From: Bacteroidales bacterium CF
GTDB lineage: Bacteria; Bacteroidota; Bacteroidia; Bacteroidales; UBA932
Length of the DNA: 64,000 nucleotides
Direction of reading: 5' to 3'
Assembly: GCA_000473305.1 (NCBI GenBank)
Contig: CP006772.1
Coordinates: forward strand, 558,001 to 622,000
Part shown: in pieces, positions 34,820 to 43,336 of the stretch
How positions within the stretch are numbered: the stretch's first letter is position 1
How the letters are laid out: each line of letters opens with the position of its first letter
The notes under the pieces: generated by a model
Told to the model about the DNA's origin: nothing
The model's input: only the letters and a program-made list of their open reading frames with translations
Database searches by the model: none
Translations under genes and position numbers: made by a program

Positions 34820-36022
34820 TCAGAACTGTAGTTTCATTATTTCCATAATTCTTTTAGGAATGTCTGTATTGTCAAGTCTTCCCGAGAACCTTTGATTTCC
34901 GGCACCTATTGAATAGACGGGAACATATACACCTGTATGACCGCTGGTCGTCCAACCGATGTTTGCCTTTTCATTTCTTTCGCTATTATTCTTTATAATT
35001 TCATTGTCAACGGCGAACGATGAGGATTGATCGGAGAAAGAGTCGAAATTAATCACATATCCCCCTTTGTTCCTTCCCAGGCTGGCACCTCCTGTATCGT
35101 GATCGGCAGTTACTATTATCAATGTCTCATCAGGATGCTTCAGATAAAAATTGTATGCAACCTCAACAGCATCAGCGAAATCTATGATTTCAAGGATGTC
35201 GGTCTTTGCATCGTTGCTGTGCGCAGCCCAATCAATCTTACCTCCTTCTGCCATCATAAAGAACCCTTTTTTGTTTTTAGAGAGATGCTCTATTCCAACT
35301 TTAACAACATCCGAGAGCTTGAAATCATCATCCTTTCTGTCTATAGCAAAAGGCATCTCGGAATCTTTGCCGGCGGACTGGAAAAATGCCAGTTTCCTTG
35401 CATCTCTGTTTTTCTCAAGTTCAGAAAATCCTCTTACAATAGTATAACTACTGTCAGCCAATATCTCAAAAACATCCCTTTTATCACTGTTTTTTCCTTT
35501 AGGTTCAGAGAAATCTCCTCCTCCAAAGAATTCAAAACCACTTTGAGGCAGTTGCAGGGAGATGTCATAATAACTCTTCCTGCTAGCACTATTAGCGTAA
35601 AAAGCTGCCGGAGTGGCCTGCTCCAGGGGGACAGTGGAAATTATACCTATTGAGTACCCTTTTTCATGAAGTTTGTATGATATGCTCTTCAGTTTATTTG
35701 TATCCGGATCAACGCCGAGCATATAATTATTTGTCTTTGTTCCTGTTGAAAGGGCTGTGCCTGCAGCAGAAGAACAAGTTATATGGTAATTTGCCGAGTA
35801 TGTTGTACATAAGCCAAATGAGGGAAATTTTGAAAAGATTAGAGGTTCTGATCCTCTGACTCCCTTAAGTGAAGCAAGATATGCTTCGGTTAGCGCAACC
35901 TGAGAAATTCCCATGCCATCACCTATAAAGAGAAAAATGTACTTTGGTTTATTGGCAGCATATGACTGTACCGAAATGAATAAGAGTAGTGCTAAAGTAA
36001 AGAATTGTAGTGATTTTTTCAT
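34820..36022 (-). CDS. Alkaline phosphatase (PhoA family)
   Basis: A 400-residue exported phosphatase with signal peptide (about 1-22, ending SYAA). Metal ligands are in KYIFLFIGDGMGISQV, AEGGKIDWAAHSND (Asp and His), VTADHDTGGA and TSGHTGVYVP. The nucleophile serine is in ITCSSAAGTALSTGTKT, where the residue before the Ser, Asp101 in E. coli PhoA, is serine. It would release phosphate from organic esters in the periplasm. Preceded by a terminator hairpin from the exbD genes, so it has its own promoter; no Pho-box was identifiable. Confidence 0.92.
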   Translation of the reverse strand: MKKSLQFFTLALLLFISVQSYAANKPKYIFLFIGDGMGISQVALTEAYLASLKGVRGSEPLIFSKFPSFGLCTTYSANYHITCSSAAGTALSTGTKTNNYMLGVDPDTNKLKSISYKLHEKGYSIGIISTVPLEQATPAAFYANSASRKSYYDISLQLPQSGFEFFGGGDFSEPKGKNSDKRDVFEILADSSYTIVRGFSELEKNRDARKLAFFQSAGKDSEMPFAIDRKDDDFKLSDVVKVGIEHLSKNKKGFFMMAEGGKIDWAAHSNDAKTDILEIIDFADAVEVAYNFYLKHPDETLIIVTADHDTGGASLGRNKGGYVINFDSFSDQSSSFAVDNEIIKNNSERNEKANIGWTTSGHTGVYVPVYSIGAGNQRFSGRLDNTDIPKRIMEIMKLQF

Positions 36023-36059
36023 CTGTTCCTGGATTTATTGATACTGTAATAATACAGAA

Positions 36060-36091
36060 AAGGGTGCACTATTGTTCATAGATGCACCCTT
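36060..36091 (-). terminator. Terminator of the exbB-exbD operon
   Basis: AAGGGTGCA and TGCACCCTT pair, extended by CTAT/ATAG with one bulged base; on the minus strand the hairpin is followed by TTTTCTG. It ends transcription from the exbD genes about 20 bases after the last stop, before the alkaline phosphatase gene. Confidence 0.7.
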
Positions 36092-36111
36092 ATACAGTAT
36101 TGTGAAGAAAA

Positions 36112-36579
36112 CTACTCAGATACAGGAGCAGCCTTTCTTGCAGAGTACATGATCTTTAGGGCAGAACATCTACGAAGTTCCTGCTTGATATCAGTGATGA
36201 TACCCATGCGGACATTTTGGTCTGCCTTAATAGAAATGGTCATAAATTGGCGATCGGCTTCAAGAAGAGACTCTCTCTCAGCTGCGACAAAGTCACGTAT
36301 GTCTGTGACAGACTTGAATGAGTCGTTAAGCTGTATACGAGCGTCAGTTCCATATTTCCCTTGTTCTGAACGGATAGGCGTTCCTACATAAATGTGTGAT
36401 GCAAGGTCCTTCCTCTCAAGTTTTGCAGATTCAGAAGCTTCAGGTATTTTAAATTCCACTTTCTTGGTTGTTTCACGAATAGTAGTGGTAATCATAAAGA
36501 AGAACAACAACATAAACACAATGTCAGAAAGTGACGATGTGTTCAAAGGCTGCATCTCTTTTTTCTTTTTCTTAATCAT
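36112..36579 (-). CDS. ExbD/TolR biopolymer transport protein (second copy)
   Basis: A 155-residue ExbD/TolR protein. A basic N-terminus (MIKKKKKEMQPLNTSSLSD) precedes the single membrane helix (about 20-40, IVFMLLFFFMITTTI), where the Asp in SLSDIVFMLL is the expected proton-relay residue. The periplasmic part (about 45-155) has the small ExbD fold. It is the last of a four-gene cluster exbB-small membrane protein-exbD-exbD, 20 bases after the first exbD. Two different ExbD proteins in tandem are common in Bacteroidota and may form a mixed pair with ExbB. Confidence 0.88.
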   Translation of the reverse strand: MIKKKKKEMQPLNTSSLSDIVFMLLFFFMITTTIRETTKKVEFKIPEASESAKLERKDLASHIYVGTPIRSEQGKYGTDARIQLNDSFKSVTDIRDFVAAERESLLEADRQFMTISIKADQNVRMGIITDIKQELRRCSALKIMYSARKAAPVSE

Positions 36580-36599
36580 AGTTATGCCTCCCTTTTTTG

Positions 36600-37175
36600 T
36601 TATTTTTTACCTGTGTCTTTTGGTTCTGCCTCAGAAATATTCTGAGGAACAGCCTTTCTTACAATCTCTTGTTTGGTTTCATCCAGAAGAATGAATGATT
36701 TGCCAAAATTAGCCATGGCAAATTCATCTCGAACTTCATTTACAGCCCTAACAAGTTCATTTTGCACCCTGATGTAGGCATCATAGCTTGTACCGCGAGT
36801 ATTCTGTAGGGAAATAACTCCCTTTGATATAGGATACATTCCAAACCCTTCAATATTCTTCTCTTCCTTTTCAGGCAGAGAAGGATCATTGTTAGGATTC
36901 ATAAGGAATTCCTTCGCTTTGTCCTTTAACATCGAGATATCCATAATCTCCCCACCTGCAAAAAGACGGTCAGATTCGTTTATTCTAACAACCAGCACAT
37001 TGCGTTTGTTGACTTTTTGGTCTATTACCTGTTGATTTTTATCAGGCATAGGTGGCAAACGACGCTGGAGACCTCCTGAAGAATCCATATTGGATGAAAT
37101 CAGGAAGAACACCAAGACAATGAAGGCAATGTCGGCGGTAGAACCCGTATTAACTGCATTAATTGGTCTTGCCAT
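36600..37175 (-). CDS. ExbD/TolR biopolymer transport protein (first copy)
   Basis: A 191-residue ExbD/TolR protein. The membrane helix at about 10-30 (GSTADIAFIVLVFFLISSNMD) contains the conserved Asp (STADIAF). A proline-rich stretch LQRRLPPMPD follows, then a periplasmic domain with KRNVLVVRINESDRLFAGG and an extension to QKQEIVRKAVP-type residues not found in enteric ExbD, making it longer than the second copy. It is two bases after the small membrane protein gene. Works with ExbB at the inner membrane to couple proton flow to TonB or another transducer. Confidence 0.88.
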   Translation of the reverse strand: MARPINAVNTGSTADIAFIVLVFFLISSNMDSSGGLQRRLPPMPDKNQQVIDQKVNKRNVLVVRINESDRLFAGGEIMDISMLKDKAKEFLMNPNNDPSLPEKEEKNIEGFGMYPISKGVISLQNTRGTSYDAYIRVQNELVRAVNEVRDEFAMANFGKSFILLDETKQEIVRKAVPQNISEAEPKDTGKK

Positions 37176-37177
37176 AA

Positions 37178-37597
37178 TTATTGTTTTTTGTCTAATATGC
37201 TCTTGACACTACCTCCAACAATTGTAATTATTGATACAGCTACCAGAATATAAGTAACTATAAGTCCGGTGTCGGTCAATTTAAGAGTCTGTTCTGAAGG
37301 TTGATTCTCTATATTCAAATTGATTGGATCGCCAGATGAAAGTAGATACCCAATTCCAAAAACAACAACAACAAGAAGAAGGGATAAGCCCACCTTCTTT
37401 AGTTTCTTTGGATATTGGAACAACAGAGGCAAAGGAAGAATCAATGTGCATAATATTGCTATTGCTGTGAGTATATACGCAAAGTAAATAACAATATTAA
37501 CCATAGTTTCTGATTCTGGATTTGCGTAGAACAGCACAGCCACAATCAGTATCAGCACGAAAATAACGGCTGAAAATATTTTTAATCCCTTTTGCAT
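37178..37597 (-). CDS. Small four-helix membrane protein in the exb cluster
   Basis: A 139-residue protein with about four membrane helices (roughly 7-25, 32-55, 66-88, 110-130), connected by a short polar loop SSGDPINLNIENQPSEQT facing one side. I do not recognise a named family, but a gene of this size and hydrophobicity in this position between exbB and exbD is usual in Bacteroidota. It sits eight bases after exbB and two before exbD. It may be an accessory of the proton channel; no catalytic motif is seen. Confidence 0.75.
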   Translation of the reverse strand: MQKGLKIFSAVIFVLILIVAVLFYANPESETMVNIVIYFAYILTAIAILCTLILPLPLLFQYPKKLKKVGLSLLLVVVVFGIGYLLSSGDPINLNIENQPSEQTLKLTDTGLIVTYILVAVSIITIVGGSVKSILDKKQ

Positions 37598-37605
37598 ATC
37601 GGTAA

Positions 37606-38397
37606 TTATTTTTTAGCCTTTACAAGGATGTCTATCAGGGAGATAGAAGAATCCTCCATAGAAAGGACGATTGAGTCAATCTTAGATACGATGTAGCTGT
37701 AGAAGATCTGAAGGATGATAGCAACGATAAGACCTGCTACTGTTGTGATAAGGGCTACCTTCATACCACCGGCTACGATGTTTGGAGAGATATCACCTGC
37801 AGTCTGGATATCGTCGAAAGCCATAACCAGTCCGATAACTGTTCCAAGGAATCCCAACATAGGAGCAAGTGCGATAAACAAGTTGATCCAAGTAAGACCG
37901 CTTTCTAGCTGTGACATCTGAATAGAACCATATGATGATATTGATTTTTCAACCATTTCAGGACCTTCTTCCGAGCGGCTCAAGCCTTGATAAAAAATAC
38001 TGGCAACTGGGCCCTTAGTATTGCGGCAAACCTCTTTGGCAGCTTCAACTCCACCGTTAGCAAGAGCTTCCTCAATTTTCTTCAAAAGCTTTTCAGTATT
38101 GGTTGATGCAAGATTGAGGTACATGATTCTCTCAATAGCAATTGCAAGACCAAGAATAAGACACAAAAGGATAGAAGCCATAAAGCCTGCACCACCCTCA
38201 ATAAACTTAGCTTTAATCTGTTGGTGAATTGGAGTCTCTTGTTGAAGAGTCTGATCAGAAACAGGAGCGGCAGCCGGAGCAGCAGCAACGTCAGTTGTTG
38301 TTGTAGTTGCAGTAGAATCCGGTGTCTGAGCAGAAACATACTGAGCAGAAATGGCTATTAGACCCACAACTGCCAAAAACATGAAAAATTTTTTCAT
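37606..38397 (-). CDS. exbB: MotA/TolQ/ExbB proton channel protein
   Basis: A 263-residue protein of the ExbB/TolQ family. The start is taken at MKKFFMFLAVVG, giving a cleavable signal-like N-terminus; an earlier TTG adds ten residues. An alanine/proline-rich exported segment (about 25-55) precedes helix 1 (about 70-90, FMASILLCLILGLAIAIERI). The core helices are ITWINLFIALAPMLGFLGTVIGLVMAF and PNIVAGGMKVALITTVAGLIVAIILQIFYSY, with the conserved polar residues in GTVIG and the TTVAGL segment. First gene of the Ton motor cluster. Which TonB it serves is not shown; one candidate is at 30.5 kb. Confidence 0.88.
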   Translation of the reverse strand: MKKFFMFLAVVGLIAISAQYVSAQTPDSTATTTTTDVAAAPAAAPVSDQTLQQETPIHQQIKAKFIEGGAGFMASILLCLILGLAIAIERIMYLNLASTNTEKLLKKIEEALANGGVEAAKEVCRNTKGPVASIFYQGLSRSEEGPEMVEKSISSYGSIQMSQLESGLTWINLFIALAPMLGFLGTVIGLVMAFDDIQTAGDISPNIVAGGMKVALITTVAGLIVAIILQIFYSYIVSKIDSIVLSMEDSSISLIDILVKAKK

Positions 38398-38500
38398 AAA
38401 TTTTTGAATAATTAAAGTATTAAACAATGTATATTAAATAGTTATTTGTTTTTACCTTACGTAAAATGCGATGCAATTTAGTAAGAATTTTATATAATTG

Positions 38501-39535
38501 CTAATCTATTGAAATTTCACCTCTCAAATTTTTTAACACATTATTGGTAACATTCAGATATTCAGTGTTGTTTCCAAGGACAAAAAATAGTTTTGTAAGG
38601 GCAGCCTCTGTGGTGCTGTCAAAACCACTCAGCACACCTATCTTCTTTAGTAATATGCCGGTAGAGTATGTTTCCATATTTACACTTCCTGCAGGACATT
38701 GTGATACATTCAATACTATTGTCCCTTTTTTGATTGTATCTGTAAGCATAGAGATAAGCCACTCAAGTGTCGGTGCATTGCCCGATCCGTATGTTTCAAT
38801 TATCAATGCCCGTAGCCCTTTTATATTCAGAAAGCTCTCCACAACAAATGGTGAGATTCCCGGGAATATCTTGAGTATTGCTACGTTAGTGTCAAGTTTT
38901 GTGTTCAAGACCAGTTTCTTGCCCCATATTGAAGGGTAGGAGATGAAATTCTTGTTATACTTCATATGGATGCCGGCTTCCGCAAGATGTGGATAGTTGG
39001 GAGACCTGAATGCCCGGAAGTTCTCTGCATTGTCCTTTGTTGTGCGGTTTCCCCTGTATAATTTACTCTCGAAGTAAACACAGACTTCCGGAACCATAGC
39101 CCTGCCCTGAGAGTCTTTGGCTGCAGCGATCTCAATTGAAGAGATGAGATTTTCCTTGCCATCGGTCCTAAGCATACCGATAGGCAACTGACTTCCTGTG
39201 AAGATTACCGGTTTTTCAAGGTTGCCCAGCATGAAACTGAGAGCAGATGCAGAGTATGACATTGTATCGGTCCCGTGAAGGATGACAAAACCGTCATACT
39301 TTTCATAATTCGCTGCAATTATCCCGGCAAGTTCAACCCAAAAGGAGGAGCTGATCTCGGAGGAGTCTATCGGTGGTACGAATGAGTGAGAATCAATGCT
39401 GTAGCCGAATTTCTTTAGTTCAGGCACCTCAGCCTCTATCTGGTCGAAATTAAAAGGGGTGAGGGCAAGAGTCTCCTGATCTTGTTTCATGCCGATAGTG
39501 CCACCTGTATAAATAAGTAGAATGGAAGAATTCAT
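38501..39535 (-). CDS. ansA: Type I L-asparaginase
   Basis: A 344-residue cytoplasmic asparaginase with no signal peptide. The first catalytic threonine is in LLIYTGGTIGM (about 6-16) and the second, with its Asp, in FVILHGTDTMSYSAS. GSQLPIGMLRTDGKENL and YGSGNAPT are further conserved segments. Length matches bacterial type I enzymes such as AnsA. It is the third gene in dprA-tatD-ansA; its start overlaps the tatD stop by four bases (ATGA). No ansB or aspartase genes are adjacent. Confidence 0.93.
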   Translation of the reverse strand: MNSSILLIYTGGTIGMKQDQETLALTPFNFDQIEAEVPELKKFGYSIDSHSFVPPIDSSEISSSFWVELAGIIAANYEKYDGFVILHGTDTMSYSASALSFMLGNLEKPVIFTGSQLPIGMLRTDGKENLISSIEIAAAKDSQGRAMVPEVCVYFESKLYRGNRTTKDNAENFRAFRSPNYPHLAEAGIHMKYNKNFISYPSIWGKKLVLNTKLDTNVAILKIFPGISPFVVESFLNIKGLRALIIETYGSGNAPTLEWLISMLTDTIKKGTIVLNVSQCPAGSVNMETYSTGILLKKIGVLSGFDSTTEAALTKLFFVLGNNTEYLNVTNNVLKNLRGEISID

Positions 39536-40311
39536 ATCTTTAGTCTGAATAGTTTAATCGCGTTTTCAGTCGTGATTTCGGCCACTTCATCAATGCTGCA
39601 ACCCTTTGTTTCAGCAATCTTAGCAGCTATAAGAGGAATATGTGAAGGTTCATTGCGTTTGCCTCTGTATGGTACGGGAGTCAGCCATGGGGCATCTGTC
39701 TCGAGCAGTATGTGTTCAATCGGAATTCCTGCCAGTGTTGCCGGTAACTTTGAGTTTTTGTATGTGACCACACCTCCTATGCCGACAAGAAAATTGCCGT
39801 ATGAGCGGATCCTCTTGTATGTTTCAGGGCTCCCCGAGAATGCATGAAAAACACCTTGAATCCCAAGGTGCCGGGTCTTGTCCAGAACAGCAAATATCTC
39901 TTCGGTGGCTTCTCTTGAGTGTATGATAACGGGGAGGGAGAGAGAGGCCGCAAGTTCAAGCTGTTTTTGAAAAACAACAGACTGTTCCTCTATAAACTCC
40001 CTTGACCAGTAGCCGTCAATACCAATCTCTCCGATTGCCACATAACTCTTATCCGCGGCATTGTCATAGACAAAAGAGAGCTCTCTCTCCCAGGACGCAT
40101 TAACAGATGTAGGGTGCAGTCCTGTCGCCGGATGAGTGAACCCGGGTTTCTCTGATGCAAGCTTCATGAGCCCCCGGTGAGACTCCATATCTATGCCGGG
40201 CATTATGCAGGATATCACTCCTTCGTTGCCTGCTCTGGAAATCACATCTTCAATATCATCGGCAAAATCTGCATCGTAAAGATGTGTATGTGTGTCTATG
40301 TACCTTTTCAT
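39532..40311 (-). CDS. TatD family metal-dependent hydrolase
   Basis: A 259-residue TIM-barrel hydrolase of the TatD family, metal-dependent DNases. Metal ligands appear in YIDTHTHLYDADF (HxH), AIGEIGIDGYW (Glu), PVIIHSREATEEI, VFHAFSGSPE and LLETDAPWLTP. The start is the ATG overlapping the dprA stop (TGATG); a TTG one codon earlier is less likely. Which of the TatD/YcfH/YjjV subtypes it matches cannot be settled by eye. Coupling to dprA fits a role in DNA handling, although that is inference. Confidence 0.9.
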   Translation of the reverse strand: MKRYIDTHTHLYDADFADDIEDVISRAGNEGVISCIMPGIDMESHRGLMKLASEKPGFTHPATGLHPTSVNASWERELSFVYDNAADKSYVAIGEIGIDGYWSREFIEEQSVVFQKQLELAASLSLPVIIHSREATEEIFAVLDKTRHLGIQGVFHAFSGSPETYKRIRSYGNFLVGIGGVVTYKNSKLPATLAGIPIEHILLETDAPWLTPVPYRGKRNEPSHIPLIAAKIAETKGCSIDEVAEITTENAIKLFRLKI

Positions 40312-41423
40312 CAACTTTTGATAGTGCAGTATCTCTCACCGGGAAGCTTTATGATGGTCCCTTCAAGCTCCATTTCCAGAAGAGTTGCCGACAGCATGGG
40401 AAGCTTTATGCCGCATTTGGTTGTCAGTTCATCTCTGGTTAATCCCGATTCGTAATTCAAAGCTACTATTATTTTCTCTTTGTTGATATCTGTGTCGAGA
40501 AATAGTTTGCCCTGCCTGATGGTTTGCCTGCTTCTCCTTTCCCATCCTAAAGTATCAGTAAAAGAGTCAGTTGTAGTGAATATAGATGCAATATTCTTTG
40601 CGATAAGATTGTTGCATCCTTTTGACCTCAGATCTCCGATTCTACCCGGCAGTGCGAAAATTTCCCTTGAGTATGAGTGCGCAAATTGAGCTGTAATAAG
40701 TGCTCCTCCTCTCTCTGCGGATTCAATGACAAGTGTCGCCTCTGAGAGAGCTGCAATTATCCTGTTCCTCTGCACGAAATTCACCTTCAGGCATTCTGTG
40801 CCCCTCGGGAATTCCGAGATAAGCGCTCCTTGCTCTGTTATCTTATGTGCAATATTTATATGAGATGCCGGATATACTCTGTTTACATTGCAGGGCAGCA
40901 CGGCAATAGTGTCAAGCCCTGCGTCAAGTGCTGCCATATGGGCAGCAACATCTATTCCGTAAGCCAGTCCGCTCGTGATTGTGGGGTTAAATCCTGATTC
41001 TGCAAGTGACTCTATAATTTTCCGGCAACACTCAGTGCCATATTTTGTGGGCATCCTTGTTCCGACAACAGAGATAATCCGTTTATTGTTAAAAAGAGCA
41101 TTACCCTTTACATATAAAAGAGCAGGAGGATCAGCACAACCCTTAAGCCCCGCGGGATAGTCGACTGAGCTTATAGGAATAATCCTTATCCCTTCAGAGA
41201 TTGCCATGCCTATCTCTTTTTCAGCCTCTTTCAGTGTCTTGTTGTCACAAATCCGTTCAAGAAAATCATAATTTTTGCCGAACCGTTTTACCAAATCCTG
41301 ATGACTCAACTCAAAAAGAGGGGAGAAGCCCCCGAACTCTTCCAGAAGGGTATTCGAAAGCCTGGGCCTGTAGCAGAATATGCTATTGATGGCAACAGTA
41401 CAAAGCAGCTCCTTTTCATACAT
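40311..41423 (-). CDS. dprA: DNA-processing protein DprA
   Basis: A 370-residue DprA/Smf protein that protects incoming single-stranded DNA and loads RecA in natural transformation. An N-terminal helical region (about 1-70) precedes the Rossmann-like DprA domain: IISVVGTRMPTKYGT, TITSGLAYGIDVAAHMAAL, TIAVLPCNVNRVYPASH and GALISEFPRG; a winged-helix domain covers about 300-370. A -7-like element and a terminator hairpin sit directly upstream, with four bases between the element and the ATG. No other competence genes are in the window, so competence is not implied. Confidence 0.93.
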   Translation of the reverse strand: MYEKELLCTVAINSIFCYRPRLSNTLLEEFGGFSPLFELSHQDLVKRFGKNYDFLERICDNKTLKEAEKEIGMAISEGIRIIPISSVDYPAGLKGCADPPALLYVKGNALFNNKRIISVVGTRMPTKYGTECCRKIIESLAESGFNPTITSGLAYGIDVAAHMAALDAGLDTIAVLPCNVNRVYPASHINIAHKITEQGALISEFPRGTECLKVNFVQRNRIIAALSEATLVIESAERGGALITAQFAHSYSREIFALPGRIGDLRSKGCNNLIAKNIASIFTTTDSFTDTLGWERRSRQTIRQGKLFLDTDINKEKIIVALNYESGLTRDELTTKCGIKLPMLSATLLEMELEGTIIKLPGERYCTIKS

Positions 41424-41427
41424 GGTA

Positions 41428-41435
41428 CAAAAATA
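41428..41435 (-). promoter_or_regulatory. -7 element of dprA overlapping a terminator tract
   Basis: The minus strand reads TATTTTTG, an exact TAnnTTTG match, then TACC, then the dprA ATG. The same T tract immediately follows the queA terminator hairpin. No TTTG occurs at the -33 distance, which falls in the hairpin. Confidence 0.4.
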
Positions 41436-41436
41436 G

Positions 41437-41460
41437 ATGACCCGGCGCTGGCCGGGTCAT
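41437..41460 (-). terminator. Terminator of rpiB-truB-queA
   Basis: ATGACCCGGC, loop GCTG, GCCGGGTCAT: a perfect ten-base-pair stem, followed on the minus strand by CTATTTTTG. It lies 34 bases after queA and only 13 bases before dprA. Confidence 0.8.
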
Positions 41461-41494
41461 TATATTGAATAAAAAAAATCCAGAATCAGAAAAA

Positions 41495-42544
41495 TCAGAT
41501 TATAAGCATGGCATCTCCATAAGTTCCGAAGCGGTAGCCCTCTTTAAGTGCAACATGATAGGCGTTCATTACAATGTCATAACCTCCGAATGCTGCCACA
41601 GACATCAACATGGTAGACTGAGGAAGCTGGAAGTTTGTTATAAGTGCATCAGGAACAGAGAAGCTGTAAGGAGGGAAGATAAATTTGTTTGTCCAGCCGA
41701 CAAAAGGTTTGAGACGTCCCTGAGTTGTAACTGATGTCTCTACTGCTCTCAGTACTGTCACTCCAACCGCAAAGGCCTTCTTGCCCTTGTCTTTTGTCTG
41801 ATTGATAAAATTTGCCGATTCCTCACTTATATCTACCTGCTCGGAATCCATCTTGTGCTTGGAGAGGTCCTCCACATCTACTGTGCGAAAATGACCCAGC
41901 CCCATGTGCAGGGTAATGAATGTAGAGTTGACCCCTTTTATTTCCATCCTCTTGAGCAGTTCTCTGCTGAAGTGAAGGCCTGCAGCCGGTGCCGCAACGG
42001 CACCCTCATTCTGGGCAAATATAGTCTGATATCTTTCGTAATCAACATTTTCCACTTTCGGACGAATCCATTTAGGTAGAGGCATTTCTCCAAGCTTGAA
42101 GAGTGTTGCCTTGAACTCCTCATGTGTGCCGTCGAAGAGAAAACGAAGAGTCCTTCCTCTTGATGTCGTGTTGTCTATCACCTCTGCAACAAGGTTGTCA
42201 TTTTCGCCAAAGTAAAGCTTGTTACCTATCCTGATCTTCCTTGCGGGGTCAACCAGCACATCCCAGAGTTTCTGTTCGCTGTTGAGCTCTCTCAGGAGGA
42301 ATACCTCAATCTCCGCCCCGGTCTTCTCTTTATTGCCGTTAAGCCTTGCCGGGAACACCTTTGTGTTGTTGAATATGAATATATCATCCTCATCACAGTA
42401 ATCAAGGATATCCTTGAAAACGCGATGTTCGATCTCTCCGGTATTTTTGTGCAAAACCATCAATCTGGATTCATCCCTGTATTTGGAAGGGTATTTGGCA
42501 ATTTGATCGAGGTTAAGCGGGTAGTTGAACTGAGATAATTTCAT
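41495..42544 (-). CDS. queA: tRNA preQ1(34) S-adenosylmethionine ribosyltransferase-isomerase
   Basis: A 349-residue QueA that transfers and isomerises the ribosyl group of S-adenosylmethionine onto preQ1 at tRNA position 34, the penultimate queuosine step. Typical segments are [68 protein letters not shown] and [18 protein letters not shown]. The start is MKLSQFNYP; an earlier in-frame start would add 11 hydrophobic residues. It is downstream of truB (36-base gap), so two tRNA-modifying enzymes are co-transcribed. Other queuosine genes are not in the window. Confidence 0.95.
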   Translation of the reverse strand: MKLSQFNYPLNLDQIAKYPSKYRDESRLMVLHKNTGEIEHRVFKDILDYCDEDDIFIFNNTKVFPARLNGNKEKTGAEIEVFLLRELNSEQKLWDVLVDPARKIRIGNKLYFGENDNLVAEVIDNTTSRGRTLRFLFDGTHEEFKATLFKLGEMPLPKWIRPKVENVDYERYQTIFAQNEGAVAAPAAGLHFSRELLKRMEIKGVNSTFITLHMGLGHFRTVDVEDLSKHKMDSEQVDISEESANFINQTKDKGKKAFAVGVTVLRAVETSVTTQGRLKPFVGWTNKFIFPPYSFSVPDALITNFQLPQSTMLMSVAAFGGYDIVMNAYHVALKEGYRFGTYGDAMLII

Positions 42545-42580
42545 GTGATAAAAATTAAAAAAATAAATACAAATCAAGAA

Positions 42581-43336
42581 TTATACGGATAATTCCAGAT
42601 TTTGTTTCAATATCATTTCAATTTCTTCAATTTTCACACTGTTTTTTATAGAAAAATCTCCCGAGGAGATTCTGGTCAATCCGCTTAGATGGGCGCCGCT
42701 CTCCAGGGCAGATCCGAGATCCCTGGCCAATGAGCGTATGTATGTTCCTTTACTGCACCTTACGCGTAGCATTAATACCGGTGCTTTATATGATATTACT
42801 TCAAGCTCCATGATGTTAATCCTTGAAGCCTTCATCTCCTCATTACCGCCGGCCCTGGCTATCTCGTATGCTCTCTTGCCGTCAATAAGTTTTGCTGAAA
42901 AAATCGGAGGAACCTGATCCTGCTCCCCCAGAAACACCTTTAACTTCTCCTCTATCATAGGGAGGTCTATATGTTCATACGGATAATGTGCATCTATCTC
43001 CTTTTCAAGGTCGAAAGAGGGTGTGGTGCTGCCCAATGTTATTTCGGCTATATACCCTTTCTCTCCTGCCTGGAGCTTTTCTGCTACTTTGGTTGCTTTT
43101 CCGAGGCATATAAGAAGTATGCCGGTCGCAAGAGGATCCAGTGTTCCTGCATGCCCGACCTTTATGTTTTTTAACCTGAAATACCTTTGAGCCATGAATT
43201 TGATCTTCCTGACAGCATCAGCAGATGTCCAGCCATAGGGCTTGTCAAGAGGAATTACTATACCATGCGGGTACTCTTCAAGATTGCCTGACAGTCTCTC
43301 TCCAAGGCTCTCTTTGTCTAAGATGTGATAATGCAT
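42581..43336 (-). CDS. truB: tRNA pseudouridine(55) synthase
   Basis: A 251-residue TruB that forms pseudouridine in the T-loop of tRNAs. The catalytic aspartate is in KVGHAGTLDPLATGILLICLGKATK, and IVIPLDKPYGWTSADAVRKIK, VPPIFSAKLIDGKRAYEIAR and VRCSKGTYIRSLARDLG are family motifs. The ATG chosen overlaps the rpiB stop (TAATG); an in-frame TTG three codons earlier is unlikely. Length is on the short side, consistent with absence of an extended PUA domain. Confidence 0.95.
   Translation of the reverse strand: MHYHILDKESLGERLSGNLEEYPHGIVIPLDKPYGWTSADAVRKIKFMAQRYFRLKNIKVGHAGTLDPLATGILLICLGKATKVAEKLQAGEKGYIAEITLGSTTPSFDLEKEIDAHYPYEHIDLPMIEEKLKVFLGEQDQVPPIFSAKLIDGKRAYEIARAGGNEEMKASRINIMELEVISYKAPVLMLRVRCSKGTYIRSLARDLGSALESGAHLSGLTRISSGDFSIKNSVKIEEIEMILKQNLELSV

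Noticed and set aside
35027-35653. 208-codon open frame antisense to the alkaline phosphatase gene
   Set aside because: Reverse-strand shadow of conserved phosphatase motifs.
38398-38500. Terminator after ansA (CTTAC...GTAAG)
   Set aside because: The stem is five base pairs with a 20-base loop and no clear T run; too weak to call.
40311-41423. Competence island around dprA
   Set aside because: Neighbours are tatD and ansA; no comEC, comF or pilus genes are in the window.
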